Shown: piece by piece, positions 1 to 10,870 of the stretch
How the letters are laid out: each line of letters begins with the position of its first letter
How positions within the stretch are numbered: the first letter of the stretch is position 1
Assembly (NCBI GenBank): GCA_963575745.1
Contig: CAUYUJ010004979.1
Span: 1-64,000 of the forward strand
Reading direction: 5' to 3'
DNA length: 64,000 nucleotides
Source of the DNA: Prorocentrum cordatum
Taxonomy: Eukaryota > Sar > Dinophyceae > Prorocentrales > Prorocentraceae
Program-made: the position numbers and the translations under genes
The notes under the pieces: generated by a model
Told to the model about the DNA's origin: nothing
Databases searched by the model: none
Seen by the model: only the letters and a program-made list of their open reading frames with translations

Positions 1-702
1 GATAATCCAGCTCCAGCAGGCTCCTGCAGGTGGGGCCCCCAGAGCAGGCACCTCTACGACAGCGTCCTCGGCGGAAACTCGGCAGTCCGTGCAGAATTTC
101 CCCCATCGTTCGTCGAGCTCAAGTGATGGGTGACGGACTGGAGGGATGCAGAGAAGCGTCAGGAGGAGATGTTATCACAGCAGGCGTTGAATTCACTGCT
201 GAATGAGGTCCTGGCTGGAGAATGGTTCAGTGGTGTGAAGGAGTTTCTGGACCTGAACCAATCCAAGAGGTTCAACACAGGTAGAGAGGCGTGTGGGTAT
301 TCGCGTGCTCGGCTCTATTTCCAGAATGGGGTTACCAGTGACCAGCTGTGGGATCTTCGTCGTCGACTCGTTGCCGCGATCGCCGACAACAAACTCCAGC
401 ACGCTCCCAGGGCCCTCAAGGTCCACGTGGAGGCCCCCCCCCTGGAAGAAGCCCCATCTGGATGCCGCTGGGATCTTTCAGGCCAAGTTCAAGAGTTTCA
501 AGAAGCTTCATTCGAATCTCAGGGCTGAGACGGGACCACCGATTACGTTCATGTGGGGCTCCAGTGACCACTTACCACCTCCAGGGAAGATTGTGGCCAA
601 GTTCTCTCTGCAGAATGGCTGGAGATTACTCGTGCAATGAATCAGCTTGAGCCAGGGATCAACATTGATGAGTTGCGAGCGAGGATTTCCAGTACGAACT
701 AG
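1..702 (+). pseudogene. LINE-A ORF1, C-terminal part, broken
   Basis: This is the C-terminal half of the ORF1 protein, recognised by similarity to ORF1 of LINE-B1. The segment around PPSFVEL (about 105-123) matches PSYVEL there, and VHVEAPP-WKKPH matches VRIEAPPWKRDH. Breaks: an in-frame TGA at 124-126; a frame change in the nine-C run near 434-443; another frame change near 633. After these the frame ends in NQLEPGINIDELRARISSTN and a TAG at 700-702. ORF1 proteins of non-LTR elements usually bind the element RNA; no catalytic motif is expected or seen. The start lies outside the window. Confidence 0.75.
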
Positions 703-3700
703 AGGTGCCACGACAACATTGCGTCATGGAATGTGCGTCGGGCAGGTGCAGAGAACGGCCATGACATAATTAATTCACTACGTCGTTTAGATGTGGGACT
801 CGCGGGGTTGTGCGAGTGTCATTTCCTTTCAGTTCGTGATCTCAGCATGCGAGGTTACACAATTTTTCGGAGTACTTGTCGGAAGGCTGCGGTGATTATG
901 TCTAAGTCTTGGAGAGACTCGCTCAGAGCCTCATATCGTGGCAAAGGTTTTGTCATTTGTAGTTATTCTAGTGTTACGGTTATTGTTGCATATATGCCAC
1001 ATGAGAGTATCAATGCCCTTACGGAAGAACAGTATGAGCATGATGTGTATGAACAGATATTGTTTGATATATCCCAAGTGCTTCGCACACATAGGTCTAA
1101 GTTCCCGAAGCAGCCGCAGGGCCTGGTCTTCTTGACAGATGCTAACGTCGAACTCGAGCCAGATTCGGAGGTCAACGGCTTTAGAGTTACTGGATCAGGG
1201 CTTCTGGAGGCGTCTGGGATTGCTGGGGAGTCTACGGAGATTGATACTGGGATGGAGGAGGGAGCGGATGACGGCAACCCGTATATGACTCAAGCAAAAC
1301 GTGGTGCACGCAAAGCCAGACCTCATAGGCTTGTCTCGGGCTTCGAAATTCGACGGGCGTCTAGGTTGCAATCGATGAGGAGGGCCCTACTGGACTTCTG
1401 CGGGCTCTGGGGCATCAGGATGGAGAACACATTCTGGCAGAGGAGGTTGCATCGATGAGGAGGGCCCTACTGGATTCTGCGGGCTCTGGGGCATCAGGAT
1501 GGAGAACACATTCGGGCAGAGGAGGGTTACTTTCAAATCAGGTACGGGGGTGGAGAAGGTGCTCGACTATGTTGGTGTCAGCCGTCGTTTACACAGGCAG
1601 GAGCTCACCGTTGGCTGGATGCTGCCTTCGGAAGTCGGCCACGCCTGGACGGGGCACCCTTGCAGCAGATACGGGCGTGCGCTGTCTGACCACGCCTGCA
1701 TAGTTGTTCGCTTGTCTTGTGCACCGTCTGCGAAGAGACGGACCCAGCCTGCTCGAAAATTCATCCACTTGCAACCGGTGTCACAGCTGGAGTTTGCGAA
1801 GAACATGGACGATCGGGGCAGTCGTTACCGTGCTCTGTGCCAGGAAAATGCTGACCCAGAGGATCGACAGGAGATGTTGGATACGCTGGGACCTGACCTC
1901 CTAAAGGCCGCCGAGGAGACCCCCCAGAAAGATATCAATCCCAGGAATAATGTGCCAAAGAAATCCGAGATCCACTGGGCCGCCCAGGCAAGTAAACGTG
2001 AAGCTCTTCGTCGGGGGGATAGAGAGGAGGCTAAACGGTGCTCAAAGATTGTGAGGAGAGAAAGAAGGAGGCTAGAGGCAAGAGTACAGAGGTGGAGGAC
2101 GGAAATGAACACGAGGAGGAGGAGGAGGGCCAAGACGGAGACGTTGATCCTTGCCAACGGGATGGAGTCTCAGAACCGCGAGGAGTGGGGGGACGAGATA
2201 TTGGGGCACATGAAGTCTAAGGTGGAGGACCCCGAGGCCAGAGAGGTGACCCTGCGTGAGCTTCAGTCGCTGCGTGGTCTATGTTCGGGAAGCGGATCCT
2301 CAGAGGTGTTCTCGATGTCGCTCCTGCTGCGGGCGAGGGCGAAGCTGTCCACGGGAAAGGCCCCAGGTCCCGACAACGTGACTGTCACGATGTTGAAACA
2401 GCTCTCGTGGGCATCTGTGCGACGTGTTCTGGTGAGCTTCCAAGGTGTGTATTCCAGAAGGTTATGTTGTCCCGACAGTTGGCGTCAACTAGCTGCCACA
2501 CTCATGCCAAAAGAAATGGACATACAACATTTGACAGATACACGTATGCTATGTCTACAGTCGTGTCTTATGAAATGGTACATGACATGTATTGTGATGT
2601 TGATTGAGAAGAGGATTGAGGAGCACCGACACTATGTATGCCTGTACGGATTCAGATCGGGACGCAAAACATCGGAAATCACCAGCGTTGCCAAGAGGCT
2701 CAGCCAGCACTCCGCTGTCTGGGGCAAAGGAGACAGTTTGTGGCTTGCCAATCTTGATATCTTACAAGCTTTCGATAATGTTACTCCGTGCCTCGCCATG
2801 CGCTGTCTTCGTGCTCTTGACATACCTGCTGATCTCATTGTGGCGTTGATTGAACCCATGATGGATAATCAGTGCGTGGCCAGCTTCGAGGGCATCGAGG
2901 CATCGTCAGCGGTCTATTGGGACAAATCTATCGAACGGGAGGAGTAGAGGGACCTATGATTTTTCTGGCAGTTTCTATTGTACTCTGGAGAGATGTTATC
3001 GACAGATGGAGGCAAGAAACGCAGTACGGCATCAAATTGGAAAATGATGAGCGCATGTTCAATGGTGAGCGTATGACCCACAGTTTCTGGGCAGATAATC
3101 TTTTGTTGTATGCGAAGACCCGCACTGACCTTGAGTTGATGGTGCGTGACATGAGTATCCCCCTGATGAATGCAGGAATGACCTGGAAGCCGAAATCTTT
3201 GATGTATATTTACTTTGGTGCGCCGCCTGGCATCCCGCCGTCCCCTGAGCAGGATATCCGTGTGCTGGTGCCGTCTAGTGACGCCGCTCTTGGGACCCGA
3301 GAAGTGGTCCTACCGCGTGTTCAAGCGTTTGAGATCCTGGGAGCCACTCTGGAGGAGACCTGGAAGGACCACTCGGACTCAGAGGCCATGCTCCAGAAAG
3401 CCCAGAGGATGTTCTTTGGGGAAATCGCGTATTACCGCTGTTCTGGGATTGACTTGGCTGAAAGATTTACTCGCTATCAAGCTAAAGTGATTGCTGCATT
3501 ATTATTCAACTGTGAGGGCAGAACGCCCGACTATTCTACAATTGCTGCTGTTCACTATTTTGAAGGCAGATGTCTAGCTATAATGTCAGGTATACGCAAG
3601 CGGAGAACTGAAGGCTGGTCTGAGTTTCAACGTAGGCGATACAAAGCGGGACGACAGAGTTTTGCTGGACTTGGATTCCGAAGTGCGGTGCAGATATGGA

Positions 3701-4948
3701 TATTTCGTTGTTGGGATTGGGCTAAGGATGTCTCAGTTGCTGCAAGTATTCGTATGAGGAGATACACAACACACACAGAGGAGGAGGAGGGAGAGACGGT
3801 ACCAAATCGGCGTCAGAGGAAAACTCGGGCGATGGCGGCGGCGGCGACTTCTCAAACATATCATGTATCTCAGATATCCCAGATGTCGAGTGGCTGTCGC
3901 CGGCGTACACCAGATGATCAGCCTGCCATATCGACATGTCACGTGAATGGATGATATCTAGGCTGGCCATGTTACATGGAAGGGGGAAGTGGACGGAACA
4001 TCGTGACACATGTATTCTAGCAATGCCTGTAAAAGATAGGAAGCAGCTGACACGCATGAACATAGGCGGCCGCCCCCGTGGACATACTGCGTGGGACTGG
4101 TGCTTGTGCGATCTCTTTGGTTGTGAGTGGTACCTCTCATTCGACAGTTCCGCTGGGTCCCGTGAGAAATCTGCAAGCATTTGCTGACTGTGATTGGTAT
4201 GCAACACTTGTTCGACTTGTTTGTTCTACCCAGGCCGCCTGGTGTGAGACATGTGAAGGCAGAGGAGGAGGAGGAGAGTGAGATGAATGAGAGGATGAGC
4301 AAACGTATTGCCGCAAATTTTGAGAATGAAACGGAGTGGAGGTGTGAGAATATTGAGCGTCTTGGGATGGAGATCTTGGGAGATAGTAAGACTGTTGTAA
4401 ACTGGATGTGTGGTGAGTGGCAGATTCGCAACAAGCAGTATGTACGACTGGTGGGAACACTACAAAATACGGTATCGATGCTGTCTGGATGGGGACTGAC
4501 CTCACCTGCATCGGGACAGAATCTGTATAAGCATTTCTTTCGTGAGGGTAATGAGCGTGCGGATAAATTGTCGTGGGAGGCCAGAGGTGGCCAAACTATT
4601 ACTCGCTGGTTTGCATATGATAAGTTCCTCAGTACTCGTAAGACTGCTCTCCGTGGTGCATTCGATGGGGGTGTCAGTAATGAAGGATGTGGAGGTGGGT
4701 GGTGGCTTCAGATTGGCGTTGTAGGTAGGGGTTCCAGCGTGCAGGTTGATTTTCCCATCTCCTCCTCCTCCTCCTCCTCCTCCTCTTCCTCCTGCACCAG
4801 CTCGCACAGCTTCCATTGGCACGATGTGGCCGAGGAGGCGATGAGCTTGCCTCCTGGTAGCACGGTAACCTGCTGTGAACTAGCTGCCTGCGCTGCCCTG
4901 ACGAGAGCTGCTGCTCAGGTGGCGTGCGCTCTGCTACGACCTACCTAA
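703..4948 (+). pseudogene. LINE-A ORF2: endonuclease, reverse transcriptase and RNase H-like polyprotein, broken
   Basis: ORF2 follows the ORF1 TAG in the same frame with no ATG before the endonuclease. The first EEP motif SWNV is at about 724-735; then come CEC (about 811-819), TDANVEL (about 1136-1156) and SDHAC (about 1687-1701). An ~80-bp tandem duplication (about 1364-1443 and 1444-1523) shifts the frame within the EEP domain. The RT follows: LSTGKAPGPDN (about 2345), YGFRSGRKTSE, motif A LDILQAFDNV (about 2754), motif B RTGGVEGP after a frameshift near 2932, and motif C FWADN (3085-3099). Another frame change lies near 3955-4180. The RNase H-like part has Asp codons at 4382 (GDS), 4562 (RAD) and 4664 (FDGG) and Glu at 4877, an order discussed in the findings. 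A serine run coded by TCC repeats (4759-4793) sits in a loop. The frame ends in a TAA at 4946-4948. Confidence 0.88.
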
Positions 4949-5030
4949 GATGGTGGGGGCTCAGTTGCACTGCTCCGCCGATTCGGATTCGGATTCTAGT
5001 GGCGGACCGCAAACCGCAAAAAAACCAAGG
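4949..5030 (+). other. LINE-A 3' UTR and tail
   Basis: About 80 bases separate the ORF2 stop from the junction. They hold a short ATTCGG repeat, then two ACCGCAAA-like units and an A run ending in ACCAAGG. The same tail pattern ends the other LINEs and the non-autonomous elements here. The 3' end is where target-primed reverse transcription would start. Confidence 0.7.
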
Positions 5031-5379
5031 TTGACGGTTTACCGCCGGCGCCCAGTTTAAAGATATTTGACCATTTATTTGGAGAAAGCAGATTTTTGCG
5101 CGTCGCATTGGCATATAAACTCCTCTCTAACAGCAGCTCAGCTCTCTCGATGCATTTTTGCATGAGTTGACTTCCAGGAACTGAGCGAATATGAACATCG
5201 AAAAAAATCGAATTTGAAGATTGTCGAAAAAATTGTATTTTTCCACTCTTTGTCGATTCTCTGCACTCTTTCCAGTGAGAGGAGCTCTACGAGGTTCCCG
5301 GCGGTGACCAGATTGACGGTTCACCGCCGGCGCCAGTTGAGATTCTCTTCGCTCTCCGGGTTCTGGGCGCTACCAAGTA
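5031..5379. repeat. Target-dyad right half and ~350-bp unit fragment
   Basis: This begins with the right arm of the dyad that received LINE-A (TTGACGGTTTACCGCCGG). It then holds the right half of a ~350-bp interspersed unit (TTTGGAGAAAGCAGATTTTT onward), and an intact dyad listed separately. No coding potential is seen. Confidence 0.7.
5284..5337 (+). repeat. Intact (empty) target dyad
   Basis: GAGCTCTACGAGG precedes a dyad with perfect 10-base arms CCGGCGGTGA (5298-5307) and TCACCGCCGG (5321-5330) and a 13-base loop CCAGATTGACGGT, followed by CGCCAGTT. This is the uninterrupted form of the sequence found split around the retroelement insertions. Confidence 0.85.
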
Positions 5380-5719
5380 CCTCGTAGACTTCTCGTCGTC
5401 GATGAGTCAGAGGAATTCCGCGGGGTGGAGCTAGTTGGCCCAGCCGGCCGAGGCGGAAAATGTGGCAACTTTTGGGTAGTTTTGGAAATATTTGAAAGAC
5501 AATTCATTTTGAGAAAGCACATTTTTCGCACCTGTAGACAACTTTGAGGGCCTCTGCGTCCTAATATGAGCGTTGAAGGCGCAGTTTTATTATTAAAACA
5601 CTTGGCGCAACCAACTTTATATCGACATGAAAAATTCAAGATTCAATTTTTCGAGAAATGCCCCGAGAAGCTCTCTCCTTCGACTCTTAGCACTCACGCG
5701 TGAAAAGAGCTTCACGAGG
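5380..5719. repeat. ~340-bp unit with inverted ends
   Basis: The unit starts CCTCGTAGA and ends in a slightly mutated complement (GCTTCACGAGG), so its ends are inverted repeats of the CCTCGTAGAGCTC type. The interior includes GGTGGAGCTAGTTGG near the left, an AT-rich middle with TTTGAGAAAGCA, and CACGCGTGAAAAGAGC near the right. It has no coding capacity. It could be a MITE-like DNA element or a tandemly spread repeat; no target duplication was identified. Confidence 0.6.
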
Positions 5720-5763
5720 TTCCCGGCGGAGACCAGGTTGACGGTTCACCGCCCGTGCCAGTG
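5720..5763 (+). repeat. Target dyad, mutated arms
   Basis: TTCCCGGCGGAGACCAGGTTGA then CGGTTCACCGCCCG: the arms still pair apart from one mismatch and an altered base. It lies between two ~350-bp units, giving the larger mirrored arrangement CTTCACGAGG-dyad-CCTCGTAGAGC. Confidence 0.7.
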
Positions 5764-6115
5764 CCTCGTAGAGCTTTTCGGCATCGATGAGCTAGAGGAA
5801 TTCTGGCGCGGGATGGAGCTAGTTGGTCGACCCGGCCGACGCGGACAATGTGACAACTTTTGGGTGGTTTTGCAAACAATTGAAAGATATTTGACAATTC
5901 ATTTTAGGAGAGCAGATTTCTACTCTGAGCATTGAGATATAAACCTTGTTCTCTGAGCAGCTGAGCCGTCTAGAGCCATTTTTAGTACCAGTTGACTTGG
6001 AGGAACCGACTTCAGTTGACTCCGAAAATCTGAACTTGAAGTTTTTGTAAAAAAGCTCACAGAAGCTCTGGCTTTGATGCTGAGCTTTCTCGCGGATGCA
6101 AGGAGCTCTACGAGG
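5764..6115. repeat. ~352-bp unit with inverted ends
   Basis: Second copy of the same unit. It starts CCTCGTAGAGCTTTTCGGC and ends AAGGAGCTCTACGAGG. The interior order matches the preceding unit. It is noncoding. Confidence 0.65.
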
Positions 6116-6888
6116 TTCCCGGTGGTGTGACGGTTCACCGCCTCCGCCAGTTTCCCGTCCCGGAGGGTCTTTTCGCTCTCCGGATTTTGTCAAGTAGCTC
6201 GTAGAGGAAGCTTAAGAGTAATTCCGGGGCGCTGGAGAGCTAGTTGGCAAGAAAAATCTCGACGGACCTTTTGGTGACTTTTGGTCGGTTGAAAATTTTG
6301 TTCTCGAAGTTTAACAATTCGTTTGAGTTCTAGTATTTTTTCCCGTGATATTCGATCTTATTTCCTCTCGCCATCTTGGTCTGTTCGAGTCATCTTGAGA
6401 GGTGCGGTCGATTCACGCACGTAACAACTCGGGCTGTAGGAGAGCTAGAGAGCTCGTACAGAAGAAAATCCAGAAGCATCGGGGGCGTTCGGCTGTTGAA
6501 TCCAAGAGGTCTGAAATTGCTTGGGCTGAAAAACTATTTTTTTTGGGGTCATTTTTTTCCACATTACATGATGTCAGGAAGCTCTACGAGTCCCGGCGGT
6601 AGCAAAGGTGGACGGTTTACCGCCGGCGCCCAGTTTTCTCTTCCCGACGGTCTCTTCGCTCGAGTTTTGGACGCTACCAAGTGCTCTATGGGTTTTGGAC
6701 GCTACCAATCTAAGCTCTTGCGCGTGCAGAGCTCTAAGAGGTCTCCGGGGGTGACTAGATTGACGGTTCAGCGCCGGCGCCAGTAGAGCTCCTTTACGCG
6801 TAAGAGCTCAGGATAAAAGCAGAGATCTTCTCAGAGGATAACTCGTAGAGCTTCCCTCAGCAAGTTGTACCTGGGAGATTGAATCAAT
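6116..6888. repeat. Mosaic of repeat fragments
   Basis: The stretch contains a damaged dyad (about 6116-6150), a fragment reading CGCTGGAGAGCTAGTTGGC (about 6221-6250) that recurs at 7998, 10672 and 35390, one ~175-bp repeat unit (about 6385-6560), a variant dyad (about 6586-6636, GGCGGTAGC and TTTACCGCC) and further unit ends. No gene is seen. Confidence 0.6.
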
Positions 6889-7938
6889 GCCTCGTAGAGC
6901 ATTGATGGTAAAAGAGCTAGAGAAATTCGGCCATAGGGTGGAGCTAGTTGGCGAAATGTCGAAAAGGGATGCGATAATACCTTCCGCGGCCGGCTCACCC
7001 GATTTTACAGTTCTAACAATTCGTTTGGGCTGCAATGTGCGCAGAGCCAAGCTTGGCATGACAGAAGAAACCTTAGAAATTCTTAGTTCATTCCGTCGAA
7101 AATTCCTCCCGAGCACAGCCGGGGACCGACTTCACGTTGGCAGTGCAAAAATGCAATTCTCCAGTTTTTCAGAAAATGCCATCAGAAGCTATCTGATTGC
7201 ACTTCTAGTTCTCTCAGGCGTCTGCTTGCACTTCTAGTGCCTCGTAGAGCTCTGATGGTAGAAGAGCTAGAGGAATTCGGCGACAGGGTGGAGCTAGTTG
7301 GCGAAATGTCGGAAAGGGACGCGATCATACCTTCCGCGGCCTGGCTCAGCCGATTTTGCAGTTCTAACAATTCGTTTGGGCTGCTATTTGCGCAGGGCAA
7401 AGCTTGGGATGACAGAAGTTACATCACAAATTCTCAGTTCATTCCGTCGAAAAATTCTCCCGAGCGAAGCCAGGGACCGACTTCACGTTGGCAGTTCAAA
7501 AATGCAATTTTCCAGTTTTGCAGAAAATGCCATCAGAAGCTATCTGCTTGCACTTCTAGTTCTCTCAGGCGTCTGCTTGCACTTCTAGTGCCTCGTAGAG
7601 CTCTGATGGTAGAAGAGGTGGAAGAATTCGGCGACAGAGTTGAGCCAGTTGGCGAAATGTCGAAAAGAATCATACCTTCCGCGGCCTGGCTCAGCCGATT
7701 TTGCAGTTCTAACAATTCGTTTGGGCTGCAATGTGCGCAGAGCGAAGCTTGGCATTGCAGAAGTTACCTCACAAATTCTTAGTTCATTCCGTCGAAAATT
7801 CTCCCGAGCGAAGCCAGGGGCCGACTTCACGTTGGCAGTGCAAAAATGCTTCAGTTTTGCAGAAAATGCCATCAGAAGCTATCTGCTTGCACTTCTAGTC
7901 CTCTCAGGTGTCTGTGCTTGCACTTCTAGTGCCTCGTA
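6889..7938 (+). repeat. Three tandem copies of a ~350-bp repeat
   Basis: GCCTCGTAGAGC recurs at 6889, 7239, 7590 and 7931, giving three near-identical tandem copies. Shared blocks are GGTGGAGCTAGTTGGCGAAA, CCGATTTTGCAGTTCTAACA and ACTTCACGTTGGCAGT. Short open frames exist but differ in frame between copies, so coding is unlikely. Partial copies lie at about 9138-9385 and 22397-22630. Confidence 0.85.
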
Positions 7939-8191
7939 GAGCCCTGATAACTTGTAGAGCTTCCCCTAGTTATTGCTGGAAGCTTAAGAGTAATTCCGGG
8001 GCGCTGGAGAGCTAGTTGGCAAGAAAAATCTCGACGGACCTTTTGGTTACTTTTGGTCGGTTGAAAGTTTTGTTCTCGAAACTCAACAATTCGTTCCGTG
8101 TTATTCGATCTTATTTCCGCCCGCCATCTTGATCTCAGCTCGATCGGGTAACTTTTACTGCCAAAAAGCACACGGGCGGGATCGGCTGTTT
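7939..8191. repeat. Linker repeat fragment
   Basis: A recurrent segment (TTCCGGGGCGCTGGAGAGC, then AATCTCGACGGACCTTTTGG, then CAGCTCGATCGGGTA) seen also near 6230, 10670 and 35370. Noncoding. It leads into the ~175-bp array. Confidence 0.6.
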
Positions 8192-9066
8192 CGAGTCATC
8201 TTGATACGCGCTGTCGGTATTTCGCACTTAACTCGAGCTGTAGGGCAGCTACAGAGCTGGTAAGCACATCTTATCGATTCAGAATGATCAGGCGCGTTTG
8301 TCTGTTGCATCCAGAGGTCTGAACTCGGTCTGCTAGCCGAGCTAGGTCCGCCGTATTATTTGAGTCATTTTGAGAAGCGCTCTCGGTTTTCTCCACTTAA
8401 CTCGAGCTATATGACAGCTACAGAGTTGATACTTACAGAAACCGATTCACAATCATCAGTCGCGTTTGTCTGTTGAATCCAGAGCTTGAACCCGGTCTGC
8501 TGCCCGATCTAGAATCGGGAAACTATTCGTATTGTTCGAGTCATCTTGAGAGGTGCTGTCGGTTTTCTCTAATTAACTCGGGCTGCTGGGTGGCCACAGT
8601 GCTGGTAGTCACAGGAATCGAATTTGAGACATCAGGCGCGTCCGCCTGTCCAATCCAGAGCTCCGAACTCGGTCTGCTGCCCGAACTAGGTCTGCGAAGC
8701 TATTTTTATTGTTTGAGTCATCCTGAGAGGTGCTGTCGTTTTTCTGCACTTAACTCGGGCTGTAGGGGGGCTGCAGGGCTGGGAATCACAGGAATCGATT
8801 CGGAGACATCAGACGCGTTCGCCTGTCGCATTTAGAGGTCTGAACTCGGTCTGATACTCGAGCTAGGTTTGCCAAACTGTTCGTATTGTTCGAGTCATCT
8901 TGAGAGGTGCTGTCGATTTACGCACGTACTTCGGGCTGTATGAGAGCTACAGAGCTCGTACAAAAGACAAACCAGAAGCATCGGGGGCGTTCGGCTGTTG
9001 CATCGAGAGGTCTGAAATCGCTTGGACTGAAAAACTATTTGTTATCGGTATTTTTTTTTCGACCTT
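8192..9066 (+). repeat. ~175-bp tandem array, five units
   Basis: GAGTCATCTTGA-type starts recur at about 8193, 8362, 8538, 8715 and 8892, a spacing of 169-177 bp. Each unit carries ACTCGAGCTGTAG, a paired CTACAGAGCTG, a CAGGCGCG block and GAACTCGGTCTGCT. CTGTAG...CTACAG forms a small internal dyad. Noncoding; the array ends in a variant target dyad. Confidence 0.85.
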
Positions 9067-9640
9067 ATTTGTTGTCAGGAAGCTCTGCGAGTTCCCCGGC
9101 GGTAAGAAAGGTTGACGGTTTACCGCCGGCGCCCAGTGGTAGAAGAGCTAGAGGAATTCGGCGACAGGGTGGAGCTAGTTGGCGAAATGTCGAAAAGGGA
9201 CGCGATCATACCTTCCGCGGCCTGGCTCAGCCGATTTTGCAGTTCTAACAATTCGTTTGGGCTGCTATTTGCGCAGAGCGAAGCTTGGCATTACAGAAGT
9301 TACCTCACACATTCTTAGTTCATGCCGTCGAAAAATTCTGCCGAGCGAAGCCAGGGGCCGACTTCACGTTGGCAGTCCAAAAATACCTCGTAGAGCTCTT
9401 TGGCATCGATGAGCTAGAGGAATTCCCGCGCGGGGTGGAGCTAGTTGGCCGACCCGATCAAAAGAGACAATGTGATAACCTTGGGTCGCTTTTGCTTTGA
9501 TTTGAAAGATATTTGACAATTCATTTTGAGAACCGGTATTTTTTCTCACGTGTAGTGGGTTATGCCGCGTCTGCCAGTTAAATTGTCAGGTCCGTAGCTG
9601 CAATATTACTATCAAAAGCCTTGCTGGAACCAACTGCGTT
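9067..9640. repeat. Variant dyad, partial ~350-bp repeat and unit end
   Basis: A dyad with arms CCGGCGGTAA and TTTACCGCCGG lies at about 9096-9129. It is followed by a partial copy of the ~350-bp tandem repeat (about 9138-9385), then the left half of an inverted-end unit starting ACCTCGTAGAGCTC at about 9386. Noncoding. Confidence 0.65.
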
Positions 9641-10200
9641 CCGAGTCATCTTGACACGCGTTCACGGTTTTCTGTACTTAACTCGAGATTTCGAGAGCTA
9701 CAGAGCTGATGCTTTACAGAAACCGATTCAGAATGATCAGGCGCGTTCGCCTGTTGCATCCAGAGGCCTGAACTCGGTCTGCTACTCGAGCTAGGTCCGT
9801 CAAAGTCATCTTCACCAGTGATGCCGGTTTTCTGTACTCAACTCAAGATTCAGAGGAGCTACAGAGCTGGTACGCACATAAACTGATTCAGTATCACCAG
9901 GCGCTTGCGTCCGTTGCGTCGAGAGGCCTGAACTCGTTCTGCTAGTCGAGCTAGGTCCACAACACTATTCGTATTTCTCAAGTTCTCTTTAGAGGCGCTG
10001 TCGGTATTCTGCACTTAACTCTAGCTGTAGCACAGCTACAGAGGTGGTACGCACAGAAACCGATACATAATCATCAAGGGCGTTTGGCTGAAGCATCTAG
10101 AGCTCTGAACAGAGTCTGCTTCTCGAGCTAAGTCCGCAAAACTATTTGTATGCGATCGATTTTTTAGATTTTTTTGGCTCTCGCTTAAGCTTGCTTCACG
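9641..10200 (+). repeat. Diverged ~175-bp repeat units
   Basis: About three diverged units of the GAGTCATCTTGA / GAGCTACAGAGCTG family, followed by the right end of an inverted-end unit (AAAAGAGCTCTACGAGG, about 10222-10238). No gene is seen. Confidence 0.7.
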
Positions 10201-10259
10201 TGTTCCGAGGAGCTGGGCAAGAAAAGAGCTCTACGAGGTCCCCGGCGGTAACCAGGTTG

Positions 10260-10635
10260 ATGGCGGAGGCAGCTGGTGGCAGTTGGTGGCGGAGGAAGCT
10301 GTCTCGCTTGATGCCTCTGCTTCTGTCATGTTTTGTGAGATGATTGCAGCACAACGGCTCTGTATGGCCGTGGAGCACATTTTGGGTAGCATCTTTCATC
10401 CAAGCAGCTGACTCACTTCATCTTGCTTGGAGCTCTCCAACACCTTTACATTTTCACATGTTGTATTGCATCCTTTTCCTTGTTCCTGCATCCTATTCCG
10501 TTGCCTATGCCTCAGTGGCTCGGCAGTGTGATGATAAGAGTTGCCCTCTCCAGCTACCCTGTGCTCCGTTTGGGAGTCTTAGGGCTCAGCTGTCACAGCT
10601 GTCCGCGCCCTGACTCAAACTCAAACTCAAAAACC
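10260..10635 (+). mobile_element. N1: short non-autonomous insertion in the target dyad
   Basis: The insert is flanked by AACCAGGTTGA on the left (10250-10260) and ACCAGGTTGAC on the right (about 10633-10643), a duplication of the dyad loop. The left dyad arm (CCGGCGGTAA) and right arm (TTACCGCCGG) are split by it. It is about 375 bp, has no open frame with recognisable content, and ends in an A-rich tail of repeated ACTCAAA units. It therefore looks like a non-autonomous element moved by target-primed reverse transcription. Confidence 0.75.
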
Positions 10636-10870
10636 AGGTTGACGGTTTACCGCCGGCGCCCAGTTCCGGGGCGCTGGAGAGCTAGTTGGCAAGAAAAATC
10701 TCGAAGGACCTTTTGCTGACCTTTGGTCAGTTGGAAATTTTGCTCTCGAAATTCAGTCATGAAGCTGTAGTATTTTCCCGTGATATTCGATCTAATTCCC
10801 GCTCGCCATCTTCATCTCAGCTCGATCGGGTACCTTTTACTAACAAAAATCACTGCGACGGGATCGGCTG
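10636..10870. repeat. Dyad right arm and linker repeat
   Basis: Right arm of the N1 target (GACGGTTTACCGCCGGCGCC) followed by the recurrent GGGGCGCTGGAGAGCTAG linker segment also seen at 6221 and 7998. Noncoding. Confidence 0.6.

Larger units (their letters stand above)
1..5030 (+). mobile_element. LINE-A: decayed non-LTR retrotransposon, left end outside the window
   Basis: The element reads ORF1 C-terminus, then EEP endonuclease, reverse transcriptase and RNase H-like domain, all on the plus strand. Its 3' end is a short tail containing two ACCGCAAA units and an A run, joined at about 5025-5030 to TTGACGGTTTACCGCC, the right half of the recurrent target dyad. The frame is broken by stops, frameshifts and an internal tandem duplication, so this copy cannot move by itself. 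It is clearly diverged from the LINE-B copies but has the same domain order. Confidence 0.9.

Noticed and set aside
5284-5337. The dyads as bacterial-type transcription terminators or integron attC sites
   Set aside because: There is no T run and no bacterial gene context. The dyads are dispersed in a eukaryotic repeat landscape, and their loops are retroelement insertion points. The cassette-like layout is noted only as an analogy.
6887-7939. Short frames reading PRRALMVEELEEFGDRVEL in the ~350-bp repeats
   Set aside because: The three tandem copies have indels that change the frame, so there is no sign of coding selection.
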